From Flavobacterium sp. WC2421 (GTDB lineage: Bacteria > Bacteroidota > Bacteroidia > Flavobacteriales > Flavobacteriaceae), in the NCBI RefSeq assembly GCF_040822115.1, contig NZ_CP162004.1:2294001-2358000 (forward strand): a stretch of 64,000 nucleotides of DNA, written 5' to 3'. Position numbers and translations under genes: made by a program. Shown here piece by piece: positions 35,501-43,326 of the stretch; position 1 is the first letter of the stretch, and each line of letters starts with the position of its first letter. The notes beneath the pieces are model-generated. The model made no database searches. It had not been told where the DNA came from and was given only the letters and a program-made list of their open reading frames with translations.

Positions 35501-36075
35501 TCTTTATGCTGTTCAAGTCTTCTAAAAAGAATAGGGTGACACCAAGCTGGATTAGCACCTGTGATTAAAAAAGTATCCGCCAGTTCAATATCGTCATAGG
35601 CAATAGGAACGGAGTCTTCTCCAAATGTTTTTTTGTATCCCACAACTGCTGAGCTCATGCACAAGCGGGAGTTAGTATCTATATTATTGGTTTTTAGAAA
35701 TCCTTTTACCAGTTTATTTACTAAGTAATATTCTTCAGTAAGGCATTGCCCAGAGATGTAAAAACCAACACTATCTGGACCGTGTTTTTTTATTATGGAA
35801 GAAAAAACCGCTGCCGCACGATCCATCGCCGCATCCCAACTCACTCTTTCCATGGGATGGGATTTACTCCATCGCATTTCTGGGTACAGGATTCTATCCG
35901 AAGTATCATTGGCTACATAATGCAAGTTCATCCCCTTAGAACAAAGCATTCCTCTATTTACAGGATGATTTTCATCTCCACGAACGGTTACGCCATTTTT
36001 AGAATCATTGGTTACAATAATCCCACAGCCTACACCACAATACGAACAAGTTGTTTTAATTTCTGGATTTTGCAT
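32563..36075 (-). CDS. nasC: Assimilatory nitrate reductase fused to FAD oxidoreductase and BFD domains
   Basis: A 1,170-residue fusion. Residues 1-690 are a NasA/NarB-type molybdoenzyme: [4Fe-4S] ligands in TTCSYCGVGCG and MLCSKGMN, then LCMSSAVVGYKKTFGED, WAMGLNQS and a C-terminal molydop-binding domain (ILTTGRVRDQWHTMTKTGK). Residues about 705-1030 are a NirB-like FAD/NAD(P)H domain (AIIGAGAAAFRF, YNRVLLPEY, VIVGGGLLGLELA, IYAIGEIAEF). Residues about 1110-1170 are a BFD-like [2Fe-2S] domain (VCSCSQVGSG and LGCGSCKTEV). Electrons may therefore pass from NAD(P)H to the Mo centre in one chain. It reduces nitrate to nitrite in the cytoplasm. The promoter holds the shared palindrome. Confidence 0.93.
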   Translation of the reverse strand: MQNPEIKTTCSYCGVGCGIIVTNDSKNGVTVRGDENHPVNRGMLCSKGMNLHYVANDTSDRILYPEMRWSKSHPMERVSWDAAMDRAAAVFSSIIKKHGPDSVGFYISGQCLTEEYYLVNKLVKGFLKTNNIDTNSRLCMSSAVVGYKKTFGEDSVPIAYDDIELADTFLITGANPAWCHPILFRRLEQHKEKNPKVKIIVIDPRRTDTAATADLHLQIIPGSDIILYHALAKCIIERGYTDADFIKNNTENYLAYRALVLSTSLEKASKLCGISVSDIKLAADLIGKAEGFLSLWAMGLNQSAIGVDKNTALLNISLLTGHVGKPGSGPFSLTGQPNAMGGREVGGMANLLAVHKDLANPVHRQEVADFWGVDSISEKPGFTATEMFEALESGKMKAIWVICTNPLVSLPDSRRVEKALAKAKFVVVQEISHNADTAKHADLLLPAAAWLEKEGTMTNSERRISYLPKGINAPGEALSDIDILLRFAKKMNFNGFNFNNTEEVYKEYCQMTKNTNIDISYLNYNRLKNEGTFQWPVPDYGHPGTPRLFTDKKFFTPSQKAIFNLPTAIENTSEQPNDQFPFILTTGRVRDQWHTMTKTGKVSRLMTHIPSPFLEINPIDAFKASIKNGDIVMVTSKNGAVRVKAKVTDSIKETVVFLPMHWGKQLENDLNRTNNLTNTLVDPISKEPDFKYTTVSVAKYIKPFQKIAIIGAGAAAFRFIQNYREINTTDEIIIFSNEINPFYNRVLLPEYVTAELSWDKLLKIKDDALGKLNITMKSGIGINAINTSDKTVVDSQGITHTFDNLILATGSRPFIPENAQLHLPGRFTIRKKEDADRLKNYLDNTKLAPEEQHVVIVGGGLLGLELAAALKHKKVKITIIQRASRLMERQLDRISSKLLAEEVQIRDIQIYFDNEVSTVFETDNENEIEIALKSGRILTANAIVYTIGTIPNIEIAKESGINCGRGVKVNQYLQSSNPDIYAIGEIAEFNNRLFGITSAAEEQADILANYLAGDISSFYKGSVLMNILKLEDINLCSIGEIEIPENDDSYEEIVFADLKQRYYKKCIVKNDLLVGAILMGDKNEFAEFKSMIESKIELSDKRNSLLRGSSNAKPVLGKLVCSCSQVGSGNIEEAIKSGTTNFTELCRSTGAGLGCGSCKTEVKEILSKIK

Positions 36076-36144
36076 TTGTAATCTTCTGTATTAAATAGTA
36101 AAACTGTCGAAGAAATAGAATATTCGATTCTGAGATCTTTATAA

Positions 36145-36176
36145 CAAAAGTAAGTATTAATACGTAATAATACGTA
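36145..36176 (-). promoter_or_regulatory. Nitrate reductase promoter with three TAMGTA half-sites
   Basis: Read on the minus strand, the -7 box TACTTTTG (36152-36145) overlaps by 2 bp the palindrome TACGTATTAATACTTA (36151-36166). A further TACGTA at 36171 makes three half-sites at exact 10-bp steps. The distance to the ATG is about 70 bp. Confidence 0.65.
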
Positions 36177-36437
36177 ATTTTAAATTTGTTTTTTCTAAGT
36201 TTTATCAATTTAGAGAATCAGATGCTTCTGAAACTTGAATTTATTGCAAAAAGCGGGGTTTAATTATAACATTAATAAATTTTGTTTTGAAACAAAAAAA
36301 GATTGAAGCATTTTAGACTTCAATCTTTTAAGGTTTAATTTTATGAATTCTATTTTTTTTAGCCGCAGATTAAAATCATTTCACAGATTTTCTATTTGTG
36401 AAAATTTTGTCTGAGTTACTTATTGGAACTAGTTGTT
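36177..36437. other. Intergenic region between nrtD and the nitrate reductase promoter
   Basis: No gene is seen. Arms GATTGAAG/CTTCAATC at 36301-36325 with A/T runs form the terminator of the nrt operon (read on the minus strand). The rest is AT-rich with no clear element. Confidence 0.6.
36295..36329 (-). terminator. Terminator of the porin-nrtABCD operon
   Basis: On the minus strand AAAAGATTGAAG pairs with CTTCAATCTTTTTTT across a nine-base loop. Confidence 0.85.
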
Positions 36438-37259
36438 TTAATGTTCTAAGAAATTAATTAGATGTTCACGGTTGTCATAATAGGTGGGATGTTCTAATAT
36501 GGCTTTTCTATTTCGAGGTCTTTCATAGGTAATGTCTAGAATATCTCCTATTTGTGCTTTAGGTCCTGAGGTCATCATAATCACTCTGTCTGCCAAGAAA
36601 ATGGACTCATCGACATCATGGGTAATCATTATTCCAGTTGTTTTTTCTTTGTTTAATACCTCTAACAATACATCTTGAAGTTCCCCTCTAGTTAAAGAAT
36701 CAAGCATTCCGAAAGGTTCATCTAAAAGTAAAATTTGCGGTTTTAAAGCCAATGCTCTTGCAATTCCAACTCTTTGCTTCATTCCTTGCGATAGGTCTTT
36801 TGCTTTTTTGTCAAAGGAGCCATCGAGACCTACTTTACTTAGGTAATATTTACAAATGTCTAAGCGTTGTTTTTTGGTTGCATTTGCAAAAACTTTTTCT
36901 ACACCTAGTAAAACATTTTCTAGGGCACTCATCCAGGGCAATAAACTAGGAGATTGAAAGATTACTCCTCTATCTGGTCCAGGACCTGTAATTGGGGAGC
37001 CATTTAATATAATTTGGCCTCCTGATATTGGATTTAAACCTGCAATCATAGAAAGCAATGTTGTTTTTCCGCAACCAGAGTGCCCAATTATAGAAACAAA
37101 TTCACCTTCTTTAATTTTTAAATTTAGATTCTCCAATACTATAAAATCACCATTTGGAGTAGGATAAATTTTGGTTAAATTAGATAACTCCAACATGTAT
37201 TTTTCAAATCCCAATGGATCACGATTTATTATATCTTTTTCTAATATGGACTCTTTCAT
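36438..37259 (-). CDS. nrtD: Nitrate ABC transporter, ATP-binding protein
   Basis: A 273-residue ABC ATPase of the nitrate/sulfonate/taurine type. Walker A is IIGHSGCGKTTLLSMIAG, the signature is DLSQGMKQRVGIARAL (Q in place of the usual SGG) and Walker B is ILLLDEPFGMLDS. The H-switch follows in GIMITHDVDES. It lacks the substrate-binding extension of cyanobacterial NrtC. It is the last gene of the operon, 38 bp after the other ATPase. The start could also be at the Met before LELSNLTKIY (about 37196). Confidence 0.9.
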   Translation of the reverse strand: MKESILEKDIINRDPLGFEKYMLELSNLTKIYPTPNGDFIVLENLNLKIKEGEFVSIIGHSGCGKTTLLSMIAGLNPISGGQIILNGSPITGPGPDRGVIFQSPSLLPWMSALENVLLGVEKVFANATKKQRLDICKYYLSKVGLDGSFDKKAKDLSQGMKQRVGIARALALKPQILLLDEPFGMLDSLTRGELQDVLLEVLNKEKTTGIMITHDVDESIFLADRVIMMTSGPKAQIGDILDITYERPRNRKAILEHPTYYDNREHLINFLEH

Positions 37260-37297
37260 GGTATCTATCTCTTTAAATTTTAATTATATAATGAATT

Positions 37298-38137
37298 CTA
37301 GTTGAATTTCATTGGTACTAAATCAGGCAATTCGTAGTGCGTAATTTCTAGTCCTGCCGTTCTTTCCTGTCCAATTTCCATCAGATATTCAATAATACCA
37401 TTTCTTAATTTTTTAAAACTGTCTAAATGGTTCAAGGCAATTTTATTGCGAGGTCGCTCAATTTCAATTTCAAATTGGGGTCCTAGAGTGGCTTTTGGAC
37501 CTGGACGTAAAGGTATCACGCGATCAGCCATGAAAACGCCTTCATCCACATCATTGGTTATTAGCAAAGCGGTACGTTTGTCCTCACTCCAGATAGAAAG
37601 TATTTCTTCTTGCAGGTTCCCTCTTGTCAACGCATCCAATGCTCCCAAAGGTTCATCCATTAAAATTAATTCTGGTTTCATAGCTAATGTTCGGGCTACC
37701 GCTACACGTTGACGCATACCGCCTGAAAGTTCTTTTGGTTTTTTGTGTGAAGCATGAGAAAGATGTACTTTTTCAATAAAATTATTGACATGATCCTCTA
37801 TTTCTTTTTTAGTCCAGTCTTTAAAAACGGATTTTACCGCCATTTCAATATTATAATACACAGTAAGCCAAGGCAGTAAAGAATAATTTTGAAAGATAAT
37901 TCCACGTTCGTGACTGGTTCCTTGGATTGGTTTGCCTTTGAATAATATTTCACCTGAATCCGGTTCTATTAATCCTGCGATTAGATTGACTAAAGTGGTT
38001 TTTCCACTTCCTGTAAATCCTACAATAGCCACAAATTCTCCTTCTTCTATTTTTAAGTTGATGTTTGATAATACTTCGGTTTTGTTTTTTCCTTCACCAT
38101 ACGATTTACAAACATTTTTTAGTTCTAAATATGCCAT
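37298..38137 (-). CDS. nrtC: Nitrate ABC transporter, ATP-binding protein
   Basis: A 279-residue ABC ATPase paralogous to its downstream neighbour. Walker A is IVGFTGSGKTTLVNLIAG, the signature ELSGGMRQRVAVARTLAM, Walker B ELILMDEPLGALDAL. The switch region reads ALLITNDVDEG, with Asn in place of the usual His, so this subunit may be the less active half of a heterodimer. Both ATPases together power import of nitrate through the permease upstream. Confidence 0.9.
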   Translation of the reverse strand: MAYLELKNVCKSYGEGKNKTEVLSNINLKIEEGEFVAIVGFTGSGKTTLVNLIAGLIEPDSGEILFKGKPIQGTSHERGIIFQNYSLLPWLTVYYNIEMAVKSVFKDWTKKEIEDHVNNFIEKVHLSHASHKKPKELSGGMRQRVAVARTLAMKPELILMDEPLGALDALTRGNLQEEILSIWSEDKRTALLITNDVDEGVFMADRVIPLRPGPKATLGPQFEIEIERPRNKIALNHLDSFKKLRNGIIEYLMEIGQERTAGLEITHYELPDLVPMKFN

Positions 38138-38266
38138 GATTATTTTGTTTAAAAGAGTTTAAAGTTTTAAAAGTCGATTATAGAAAGTCAATTTGGTTTA
38201 TTTTAAATGTCATTATTCTCAAAAGTAGGACTTTATGACTTTCGACTTTATGACCTTAAAACTTCC

Positions 38267-39355
38267 TCAATCCGTAAACGTTAGTAATTTTTGAAAAATC
38301 ATCATTACACGATCCAGCATGAATCCTATTATTCCTATTACAAACATGGCTACAATAATTTTAGAATTAGAATCACTAGAACCATTTTGGAATTCTTCCC
38401 AAACAAAAGATCCTAAACCTGGACTTTGGGCTAACAATTCGATTGCAATTAATACCATCCAAGCCACAGAAAGAGTAATTCTCAATCCAGTAAAAATCAT
38501 TGGGAAAGAGGAGGGAAGGATTATTTTAAAAACCTTGCTAAAGGTTCCTAATTGCAACACTTTAGCTACGTTAATATAATCTTTATCTACAGATGAAACT
38601 CCAACGCTGGTATTAACAAGAGTGGCCCACATAGAACACAGTCCTACACTTATAAAGGAAATCACAAATGATTTTTCGATATCAACATTGGTCAAAAGTG
38701 TTTTTATAATCATGGATACTAATAATAGCCAAACAACAGGAGATACTGGTTTGAATATTTGAACAATCCAGTTGAAAGAAGTTCTTAGTGTTGTACTTAG
38801 TCCTAATACAATACCTGTAGGAACGGCAATAATTATAGAGAGTAAGAAACCGGCAAAAACGGTTTTTAAACTCGTCATTATTTGATCTACAAATGAAGGA
38901 CGGCCAGTGTACACAATTTCAATTTGGCCTTTGGCTTTACGATCGGCATTTATAGCTTCGTATTTGTCTATAAATTCTTGTTTTTTGGCGGTCATTATTT
39001 TATGATCATCCCATAATTTTCCTAAGGCAGTATAAACCATAGCAGGAGAAGGCAAGGAATTAGGTCTGCAGCTTATGTCTCCAGATGCGATACAAGCTTC
39101 TAGTTTTTTGGCGGCTTCTGGTCCTTGGTCTTTAAGTGCTTTTTCAATTTTTATTTCGGACTCAACATTATTTAAATAATTAGAAAAGGATTGCCATAAA
39201 AGGATAAATAATACTACTGATAAAATAGGGAAGAGGATTCTTTTGAATGCATCTTTTCCATTTTTTTTCAAATCTTCTCCAGTTAGTAATCTAATGAGAG
39301 GTTCTAAGTAACCCAGTCCAATAAATTGTACAGTTTTTATTATTTTAGTCTTCAT
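38267..39355 (-). CDS. nrtB: Nitrate ABC transporter, permease
   Basis: A 362-residue inner membrane permease. The C-terminal half is a standard BPD_transp_1 domain with about six segments (for example FAGFLLSIIIAVPTGIVLGL, then LQLGTFSKVFKIILPSSFPMIFTGLRI, which holds the EAA-like loop). The N-terminal 130 residues add an early membrane segment (ILFPILSVVLFILLWQSF) and a hydrophilic section with two Cys (EACIASGDISCRP). This extension of about 100 residues is longer than in the Synechococcus protein. It lies between nrtC and nrtA in the operon. Confidence 0.92.
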   Translation of the reverse strand: MKTKIIKTVQFIGLGYLEPLIRLLTGEDLKKNGKDAFKRILFPILSVVLFILLWQSFSNYLNNVESEIKIEKALKDQGPEAAKKLEACIASGDISCRPNSLPSPAMVYTALGKLWDDHKIMTAKKQEFIDKYEAINADRKAKGQIEIVYTGRPSFVDQIMTSLKTVFAGFLLSIIIAVPTGIVLGLSTTLRTSFNWIVQIFKPVSPVVWLLLVSMIIKTLLTNVDIEKSFVISFISVGLCSMWATLVNTSVGVSSVDKDYINVAKVLQLGTFSKVFKIILPSSFPMIFTGLRITLSVAWMVLIAIELLAQSPGLGSFVWEEFQNGSSDSNSKIIVAMFVIGIIGFMLDRVMMIFQKLLTFTD

Positions 39356-39526
39356 GTTTCTTTTTTTATATATTTAAAATTGGTTGTAAGGATTATCATT
39401 AGTTTTGATTTTGAACTAATTATCTTCTAAGTAAGAAACCATTCTAAGGTAATGTTGTATTTTTTAGTTTTTAAATAAGTAGTTGAGGATGAAACTACAA
39501 CACCCCCAACTACATCATTTTATGAA

Positions 39527-40900
39527 TTAGTTTTTATTACCAATTTTTAAGCTTTTAATGTATTCCAATGGCATTTTACCATCGTATTTTACACCGTCAA
39601 TAAAGTCAGTTGTTGCTGGTTTGTAACCATCAGTTGTTGGAATATCTTCGGCAACTAAATTTCCTTCTTTCAATAAAAGTTGTGCTGCTTTGGTCCAAAT
39701 TTCAGGCTTGTAAACCTCTTTGATTTTTGATGCATACCATTCAGCTGGTTTTGATTCTGTAATTTGTCCCCAACGTCTCATTTGAGTCATGAACCAAATT
39801 CCATCAGAATAGTAAGGATACGTTGCATTGTCTTTAAAGAATACATTGAAATCAGCTGCATCGCGTTTGTCTCCTTTTTCGTACTCAAATGTTCCAGTCA
39901 TTGAGTTTTTTAATACATTCTCATCGGCACCTACATAAGCAGGGCTAGATAAAATTTTAACTGCTTCCAATCTATTTTTTGGATCGTCTAACCATTTTCC
40001 TGCTCTAATCAAAGCTTTAGTGATCGCAATAGCAGTATTTGGGTTTTTGTCGATAAAAGCTTGAGTCATAACAAATACTTTTTCTGGGTGGTTTTTCCAA
40101 ATGTCACGGCTTGTGATAACTGGTACTCCAATTCCTTTGCTTACCGCTTGTTGATTCCAAGGTTCCCCAACACAATATCCATTGATTGTTCCTGCTTCTA
40201 GTGTAGCTGGCATTTGCGGAGGAGGAGTAACTGATAATAATACATCAGCATTGATCATTCCTTGTGCATTGTCTTTTGTGTATTGTCCAGGGTTAATTCC
40301 TCCTGCAGCTAACCAGTAACGCAGTTGGTAGTTATGTGTTGATACCGGGAATACCATACCCATTTTAAATGGTTTATTAGCATTTTTGTATTCTTTAATA
40401 ACTGGTAATAAGGCACTAGCACTAATAGGGTGAATGGGTTTTCCATCTTTCATAGGCAATCCTGGTTTCATTTTTGACCAAACATCGTTAGAAACAGTGA
40501 TAGCATTACCATTTAAATCCATAGAGAAAGTAGTCACTAATTTCGCTTGTCTTCCAAAACCTACTGCAGCAGCTATAGGTTGTCCTGCTAGCATATGAGA
40601 TCCGTCAATTTGTTCGTCAATTACACGGTCTAAAACATTTTTCCAGTTGGATTGTGCTTCTAAGGTTACAAATAAACCTTCGTCTTCAAAGAAGCCTTTT
40701 TCTTTGGCTATAGCCAAAGGAGCCATATCAGTTAGTTTTATAAATCCTAAAGTTACCTGTGGTTTCTCCAGCGTTAATTTTTCGGTTTTTGAAGTAGAGG
40801 CAACTTCAGTCGTAGCCTCTTTCTTTTCTTCTTTTTTACAGCTCAAAACGCTCAAAGAGGCAATGGCTAGTACTGATAATCTAAAAACTAATTTTTTCAT
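39527..40900 (-). CDS. nrtA: Nitrate ABC transporter, substrate-binding lipoprotein
   Basis: A 457-residue lipoprotein of the NrtA/CmpA family; the lipobox Cys is in [12 protein letters not shown] (about residue 21). Landmarks of the nitrate-binding fold are [25 protein letters not shown], then [47 protein letters not shown] and [13 protein letters not shown]. It delivers nitrate to NrtB on the periplasmic side. It follows the porin gene by 27 bp. Confidence 0.95.
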   Translation of the reverse strand: MKKLVFRLSVLAIASLSVLSCKKEEKKEATTEVASTSKTEKLTLEKPQVTLGFIKLTDMAPLAIAKEKGFFEDEGLFVTLEAQSNWKNVLDRVIDEQIDGSHMLAGQPIAAAVGFGRQAKLVTTFSMDLNGNAITVSNDVWSKMKPGLPMKDGKPIHPISASALLPVIKEYKNANKPFKMGMVFPVSTHNYQLRYWLAAGGINPGQYTKDNAQGMINADVLLSVTPPPQMPATLEAGTINGYCVGEPWNQQAVSKGIGVPVITSRDIWKNHPEKVFVMTQAFIDKNPNTAIAITKALIRAGKWLDDPKNRLEAVKILSSPAYVGADENVLKNSMTGTFEYEKGDKRDAADFNVFFKDNATYPYYSDGIWFMTQMRRWGQITESKPAEWYASKIKEVYKPEIWTKAAQLLLKEGNLVAEDIPTTDGYKPATTDFIDGVKYDGKMPLEYIKSLKIGNKN

Positions 40901-40927
40901 GTTATACTTTTTTAAAATAGTTGATTA

Positions 40928-42187
40928 TTATTTTTTTGTTGAAAATATTTGTGGGTTGATGTTGATCATTACCCAAGCCCAATTGTTTGTTTTGCTCGCG
41001 TCTCCAGTTTTTAAAGTCTCTAATGTTGAAGAACCGAACATTTGTGAATATCCTGCAACAGCCATGATGTCTTTGTGAATTTTATATCCTGCAGTTAGGT
41101 CTACTTCAGTACCTAGGTAAGAGTCTTTTTCAACTCCTGCAGCGATTACTTTATTTGGAGCATAAAAAACGTGCGGTGTCAAGGAGAACTTTACTTTTTT
41201 GATTCCAAAATCCAGTTTTAAATAAGCATCTTGTAATCCAACACTGTTTTTGTGATTTCCTACGTAGAAATAATCCATAAATCCGTTGAAAGCATGGTTG
41301 GTACCAAATAGGGGAGTAAATGATTTTATTTTGGTATCAGTATCGTTTTGATCTTTTCCAGAAAGGAATTCATATCCTACTGTAGCTTTGAATTTTTCGC
41401 TTACAGTATACCCTAAATTTGCTCCTGCATCAAAAGCACTTAAATCAGTACCACTACTTTTACCAGATTGTCCGTAAAGGCTTAAGTCAGCGTCCCATTT
41501 CTTACCTTTATACGTCAAGTAAGTACCGTATGTTTGAATGTAATCCGTTTTTAAATCGGTAGGTGTTTTCAGGTATTGGTACCCCGCATTTAATAATAAG
41601 AAGCTCGCATTTATTTTTTTAATAGCAGTGTGGTACCAAGCATATTGCATTTCCTTGTAGTTCGTGCCATAGGCTGTTGTAGGTGCGATTAGGTTTTCGG
41701 CGGAGGCATTATGAGCAAAACCCAAATCCAATTGATTTTTGGCACTTTTATAAGTTAGTAATGCTGCATCATGACTTTGACCTTGTTGAATCCAATCGAT
41801 TCCACCCATGATACGTTGATTGTCATAATTTAATACTTGACGACCTAGGCGTGCGCTCCATTTATCATCAAAGTTATATTCAGCATACGCTTCAAAAACG
41901 GCTACTCCATTTTTATCTGCAGTAGTTGTAGTAGCTGCATCTCCCCAAGTGCGGATATTTTGTAAAGACAGTTTTAATTTTAATTTATCTTGTTTAAAGT
42001 TTAGGTTTAAACGAGAACGTTGTGATATAAATGATGTTGGACTATCTCCTGCTTTCAATAAGCTTTTAAATCCATTTCTATATTCATAACGTGGTCTAAG
42101 TTGTATGTTGGCATCGAAGTCTTGTGCATACGAAGCGGTACTGATAACCCCTATAAATGACAAGCATATTGTTTTAAGTAATTTCAT
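40928..42187 (-). CDS. Outer membrane porin (alginate-export family)
   Basis: A 419-residue protein with signal peptide MKLLKTICLSFIGVISTASYAQ and a body of amphipathic beta strands with alternating aromatic and polar residues (for example LRPRYEYRNGFKS, WSARLGRQVLNYDNQRIMGG and ATVGYEFLSGK). It fits the alginate-export/OprD-like barrel group that Bacteroidota often place beside nitrate genes. As first gene of the nrt operon it probably lets nitrate cross the outer membrane; this role is inferred from position. The C-terminus does not end in an aromatic residue. Confidence 0.82.
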   Translation of the reverse strand: MKLLKTICLSFIGVISTASYAQDFDANIQLRPRYEYRNGFKSLLKAGDSPTSFISQRSRLNLNFKQDKLKLKLSLQNIRTWGDAATTTTADKNGVAVFEAYAEYNFDDKWSARLGRQVLNYDNQRIMGGIDWIQQGQSHDAALLTYKSAKNQLDLGFAHNASAENLIAPTTAYGTNYKEMQYAWYHTAIKKINASFLLLNAGYQYLKTPTDLKTDYIQTYGTYLTYKGKKWDADLSLYGQSGKSSGTDLSAFDAGANLGYTVSEKFKATVGYEFLSGKDQNDTDTKIKSFTPLFGTNHAFNGFMDYFYVGNHKNSVGLQDAYLKLDFGIKKVKFSLTPHVFYAPNKVIAAGVEKDSYLGTEVDLTAGYKIHKDIMAVAGYSQMFGSSTLETLKTGDASKTNNWAWVMININPQIFSTKK

Positions 42188-42237
42188 AGTTAATAGTTTT
42201 AGTTAATGTTTGGTTTTCGTTTTACTTATTTACTTAG

Positions 42238-42263
42238 CAAATATACGTACGTAGTTTTACTTA
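42238..42263 (-). promoter_or_regulatory. Porin-nrt operon promoter with TAMGTA palindrome
   Basis: On the minus strand the -7 box is TATATTTG (42245-42238). The 16-bp palindrome TAAGTAAAACTACGTA is at 42263-42248, and an extra TACGTA (42244-42249) overlaps the -7 box as in the other nitrate promoters. Confidence 0.65.
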
Positions 42264-42452
42264 TTTATTGAAGTTTTTACAATGAATTTTAGCTTTTTTA
42301 ACCATGATTTAACGGCTATTCTGCTTATTAAAACAGGTGAAAACACAGATTTTCAACATAATGTACTATTATACAACATGTTATAAAAGTAAGTAGTGTG
42401 TTATATTGGATTTAAAACACGTATTAGAATACGTAAATCTGATTTTTCTGCA

Positions 42453-42482
42453 TAAAAAAAGCCCAAAACTATTGGGCCTTTA
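42453..42482 (-). terminator. Terminator after the FNR-like regulator gene
   Basis: Arms GCCCAA/TTGGGC with a five-base loop, followed on the minus strand by seven Ts. Confidence 0.85.
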
Positions 42483-42506
42483 TATTGTTCTACTTAGAAT
42501 AAAAAT

Positions 42507-43205
42507 CTATCGGTGTTCTGCGATTTCCTGCTTCATTTTTTCGACTTGCAACAAGCTTATTTTCTTGCCTACAATTTTTATCAGTCCTTCTTTTTTTAGA
42601 CTGGAGAAGATACGGGTAACTTGTTCGTCCGTTGTTCCAGCAAAATCGGCAATTTCTTTCCGAGATAAATTGATATCTATTAAATGATTAGTTTGACCAA
42701 ACTTTTTAAGTAAATATAAAAGAGTGTCAATAACACGTTCTCTTACATTCATTTGGGCAATTTTCTTTACATTATTTTCACTTTTATTGAGTTCTTCGGC
42801 GTAAAACAGCATCATATCATAAGTGAATTCAGGTATAGTTTTAAGGATGTCTTGCATTACTTTGTTGCTGAAATTACATAAGACAGTATCTTCAATTGCA
42901 GATGCACCTATCAAATACCTATTACTGGTTCCAAATCCTCGAAAGCCAACTGTATCTCCCTCTTGTGTTAATCGAACAATATGTTCCTTGCCGTAGATTC
43001 CTGTTTTTAACACTTTTACTTTTCCCTTATTAATAAAATACAAACCTTGCATTGGTGCACCTTCAAACATGAATTGCTGTCCTTTTTTGCAAGCAAAATT
43101 TGTTTTTTGCATTACAAAATCTTGCATTTTTTCTAGATCCAAATGTTTCTTTATAAAACAATTAGTATTGATACAAATAGAGCAATCGGCATTTATTTTT
43201 TTCAT
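42507..43205 (-). CDS. FNR-like Crp-family regulator with probable [4Fe-4S] cluster
   Basis: A 232-residue Crp/Fnr regulator. Cys8, Cys11 and Cys16 (DCSICINTNCF) and Cys110 (VLCNFS) have spacing like the four cluster ligands of E. coli FNR, so an oxygen- or NO-sensitive cluster is likely. Residues about 40-130 are the cyclic-nucleotide-type beta barrel. The C-terminal HTH LSRKEIADFAGTTDEQVTRIF keeps the E..xxR pattern of FNR's recognition helix. It sits between the porin-nrt operon and narK, transcribed alone. A 16-bp perfect palindrome (43240-43255) lies before it. Control of the nitrate genes is inferred from position. Confidence 0.88.
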   Translation of the reverse strand: MKKINADCSICINTNCFIKKHLDLEKMQDFVMQKTNFACKKGQQFMFEGAPMQGLYFINKGKVKVLKTGIYGKEHIVRLTQEGDTVGFRGFGTSNRYLIGASAIEDTVLCNFSNKVMQDILKTIPEFTYDMMLFYAEELNKSENNVKKIAQMNVRERVIDTLLYLLKKFGQTNHLIDINLSRKEIADFAGTTDEQVTRIFSSLKKEGLIKIVGKKISLLQVEKMKQEIAEHR

Positions 43206-43239
43206 TTTGTATCTTTTTAAAGGTTAGTTTCAGATTCTA

Positions 43240-43255
43240 TTTTGATTAATCAAAA
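43240..43255. promoter_or_regulatory. Palindrome upstream of the FNR-like gene
   Basis: TTTTGATTAATCAAAA is a perfect inverted repeat, 35 bp before the ATG. It resembles an FNR half-site pair (TTGAT/ATCAA) but with a 2-bp instead of 4-bp centre. Confidence 0.4.
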
Positions 43256-43326
43256 AGAGCATTTAAGTTGTATGGAATAGGAAAAGTTTTTGATGTATAA
43301 TTTTTTAAAATTAATTTAGCCTTCTT

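Noticed and set aside
43240..43255. Classical FNR box before the FNR-like gene
   Set aside because: The centre is 2 bp and not 4 bp, so it is listed only as a palindrome.
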